Assembly: GCA_002429385.1 (NCBI GenBank)
Contig: DIZL01000034.1
Coordinates: 1 to 14,753 of the forward strand
DNA: 14,753 bases
DNA from: Prolixibacteraceae bacterium UBA6029
GTDB lineage: Bacteria > Bacteroidota > Bacteroidia > Bacteroidales > Prolixibacteraceae
Reading direction: 5' to 3'
Position numbers and translations under genes: made by a program
The notes under the pieces: model-generated
Told to the model about the DNA's origin: nothing
Seen by the model: only the letters and a program-made list of their open reading frames with translations
Databases searched by the model: none
Shown: positions 13,553-14,753 of the stretch, in pieces
How positions within the stretch are numbered: the stretch's first letter is position 1
Layout of the letters: each line of letters opens with the position of its first letter

Positions 13553-14635
13553 TCATTTGACAACGCCTGGTACATATTCTTGTTTGTTTTTCAGTACAAA
13601 ATATATCCGGTTCAATAATTTTCTTGCAATCCTGATAATGGCCATGTTGGACTCCATGCGTTTCAATAATTCATGATAACTCATCGCAAGGGCAGGATCA
13701 AATCTTACAGCAAACCAGGAACTCTCGACCAAAGACTTTTTAAGAGACTTCTGACCACGAAAGGTCATTTCTCCCTTGTTGGATTTCTCCCCAGAACTGT
13801 GATAGTTGGGCACTAGGCCCACGAACCCGGCCAGGTGGTCTGTATTTACAAAGCGTTCAATATTTTCTATCTCGGTCAAAAAAGTGATGGCCGTTATTAA
13901 TGCAATTCCAGGGATGTTACTGAGTAATGCCACATTTGCCGCGTATTTCTCACTACGGGACAACAACCTGATTTTGCGTAGCACATCCAACAGCAGTAGG
14001 CGTTGTTGTTCTGCTTCCTGAATCAATATTTTTAAGGTCTGGTTGCCCGAATCGTGTTGCAGGACAACCTCCTGGGTGAGCCATTTCATAAATCGGTTAG
14101 ACCAATGGGAGCCCGACTTTTCAAATTGTGGAGGGAAAGGCACTCCGTAAAAGTAAAGGAAGGATTTAATGCGTTGCTTGAACCGTGTCATATCTTTGAC
14201 CAAGGTTGCCCGCATCCGGACCAAAGACCTGTCTTCAAGGGTTGACCCGCTGGGAACGTAAATGGCCCTTAATTCACCCGCACGCAATGACCGGGCTAGC
14301 TTCCTGCTGTCTGTCGGGTCATCTTTCTGCAATTGTTCCTTCTGCGATGTGGGAACATCTGCCGGGTTGACAATGATATTATTTATCCCCATTTCCTTTA
14401 ACTTGTAATGTGTCCAAAAACCACTGAACCCGGCTTCATATACCGAATGGTAACTTCCTCCGGGAAAATTACGTTTCAGATAGTTGCTCAACGTATCAGC
14501 ACAGGCAGGCTGGTTAAATGTTTTGTGCGTCAATTCTTCAGTTAAAATAGTTACTGTCCAGCTTTTCAAATGAACATCCATACCGACAAAAATATTTTGT
14601 CCTTTAAAATCTAATTGCGTCTTTTGTGTTTGCAT
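13553..14635 (-). CDS. IS110-family DEDD transposase/recombinase
   Basis: From ATG 14635 the protein has 360 residues, a normal full length; an in-frame TTG at 14671 would add 12. The N-terminal RuvC-like DEDD domain shows D20 (FVGMDVHLKSW), E67 (SVYEAGFSG), D106 and D109 (DDPTDSRKLARSL), spaced as expected. A helical, probably coiled region spans about 140-230. The C-terminal Transposase_20 domain starts at about 237 (LLSNIPGIALITAI) and holds LAGFVGLVPNYHSSGEKSNKG, with the likely nucleophilic Ser in HSSG (279-282). IS110 enzymes act with a bridge RNA encoded in the element. All catalytic residues are present and there is no frameshift, so the element may be active. Non-coding DNA downstream is long (about 300-350 bp), as in the IS1111 group. 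Confidence 0.95.
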   Translation of the reverse strand: MQTQKTQLDFKGQNIFVGMDVHLKSWTVTILTEELTHKTFNQPACADTLSNYLKRNFPGGSYHSVYEAGFSGFWTHYKLKEMGINNIIVNPADVPTSQKEQLQKDDPTDSRKLARSLRAGELRAIYVPSGSTLEDRSLVRMRATLVKDMTRFKQRIKSFLYFYGVPFPPQFEKSGSHWSNRFMKWLTQEVVLQHDSGNQTLKILIQEAEQQRLLLLDVLRKIRLLSRSEKYAANVALLSNIPGIALITAITFLTEIENIERFVNTDHLAGFVGLVPNYHSSGEKSNKGEMTFRGQKSLKKSLVESSWFAVRFDPALAMSYHELLKRMESNMAIIRIARKLLNRIYFVLKNKQEYVPGVVK

Positions 14636-14691
14636 AAGTCTTTGAGTTTTATTGGTGAATCCTAAAATCAAAAATAATACTCTTTTGGCTT

Positions 14692-14712
14692 ATGCTTTCT
14701 TCGCAAAAGCAT
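14692..14712. other. Hairpin upstream of the transposase gene
   Basis: ATGCTTT (14692-14698) and AAAGCAT (14706-14712) are perfect 7-bp arms around a 7-nt loop. It lies 57 bp before the transposase ATG. It might be a subterminal structure of the element's left end, part of a 5' RNA, or a translational control hairpin. Confidence 0.5.
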
Positions 14713-14718
14713 TTATTA

Positions 14719-14726
14719 CAAACATA
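14719..14726 (-). promoter_or_regulatory. Possible -7 element (TATGTTTG) for the transposase
   Basis: TATGTTTG on the minus strand fits TAnnTTTG and lies 83 bp before ATG 14635, with the 14692-14712 hairpin in the leader. No -33 element is evident. Confidence 0.35.
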
Positions 14727-14753
14727 GGGACTTATCTATCTTATAATTGGGAA

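Larger units (their letters stand above)
13199..14753 (-). mobile_element. IS110-family insertion sequence, right boundary outside or near window end
   Basis: The element comprises the transposase gene plus flanking non-coding DNA. One end is probably within or beside the 31-bp tandem repeat (13199-13260). The other end is not identified in the 118 bp upstream of the transposase ATG and may lie beyond the window. IS110 elements lack conventional terminal inverted repeats and often make no target duplication, so exact ends cannot be read from one copy. Confidence 0.6.

Overview
The window looks like a chromosomal piece of a Bacteroidota bacterium, probably Bacteroidales or a relative. I infer this from a secreted multi-domain adhesin with GEVED-like, HYR and SprB-type modules, the DUF5683 gene between parB and a MltD-type lytic transglycosylase, a LytTR regulator paired with a HisKA_2 kinase, and several upstream matches to the Bacteroidota -7 element TAnnTTTG. 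Every real gene I can support is on the minus strand, so the window reads right to left.

Region by region. 1-3833 holds the first 1277 codons of a giant secreted adhesin whose 3' end lies outside the window. Five bases before it ends a 147-residue secreted protein of unknown function (3839-4282). After a 543-bp gap comes a two-component pair (4826-6410): a membrane-anchored HisKA_2 histidine kinase overlapping a LytTR response regulator. After a 400-bp gap comes a tight cluster transcribed parA, parB, DUF5683, mltD (10917 to 6813), with a promoter-like element before parA and a hairpin terminator after mltD. An rfaE1/hldA-type sugar kinase (11166-12164) lies upstream of parA. From 12165 to about 13196 I find no intact gene, only hairpins, a 30-bp perfect palindrome, a repeated short motif and possible decayed coding fragments. 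The right end is an IS110-family transposase (13553-14635) followed by about 350 bp of non-coding DNA with a 31-bp perfect tandem duplication and two adjacent imperfect hairpins.

How the parts fit. ParA and ParB segregate the chromosome; DUF5683 and MltD belong to the cell envelope, MltD cutting peptidoglycan; the RfaE1-type kinase feeds ADP-heptose synthesis for lipopolysaccharide. The adhesin, its small partner and the two-component system may form a surface/regulatory block, but only gene order suggests this.

The most interesting signals are (1) the structured, duplicated non-coding segment downstream of the IS110 transposase, which has the stem / internal loop / stem layout expected of a bridge RNA (seekRNA); (2) two apparent domain-in-domain insertions in the adhesin, one of them a C-type lectin-like domain with EPN and WND motifs; and (3) the 30-bp perfect palindrome at 12865-12894.
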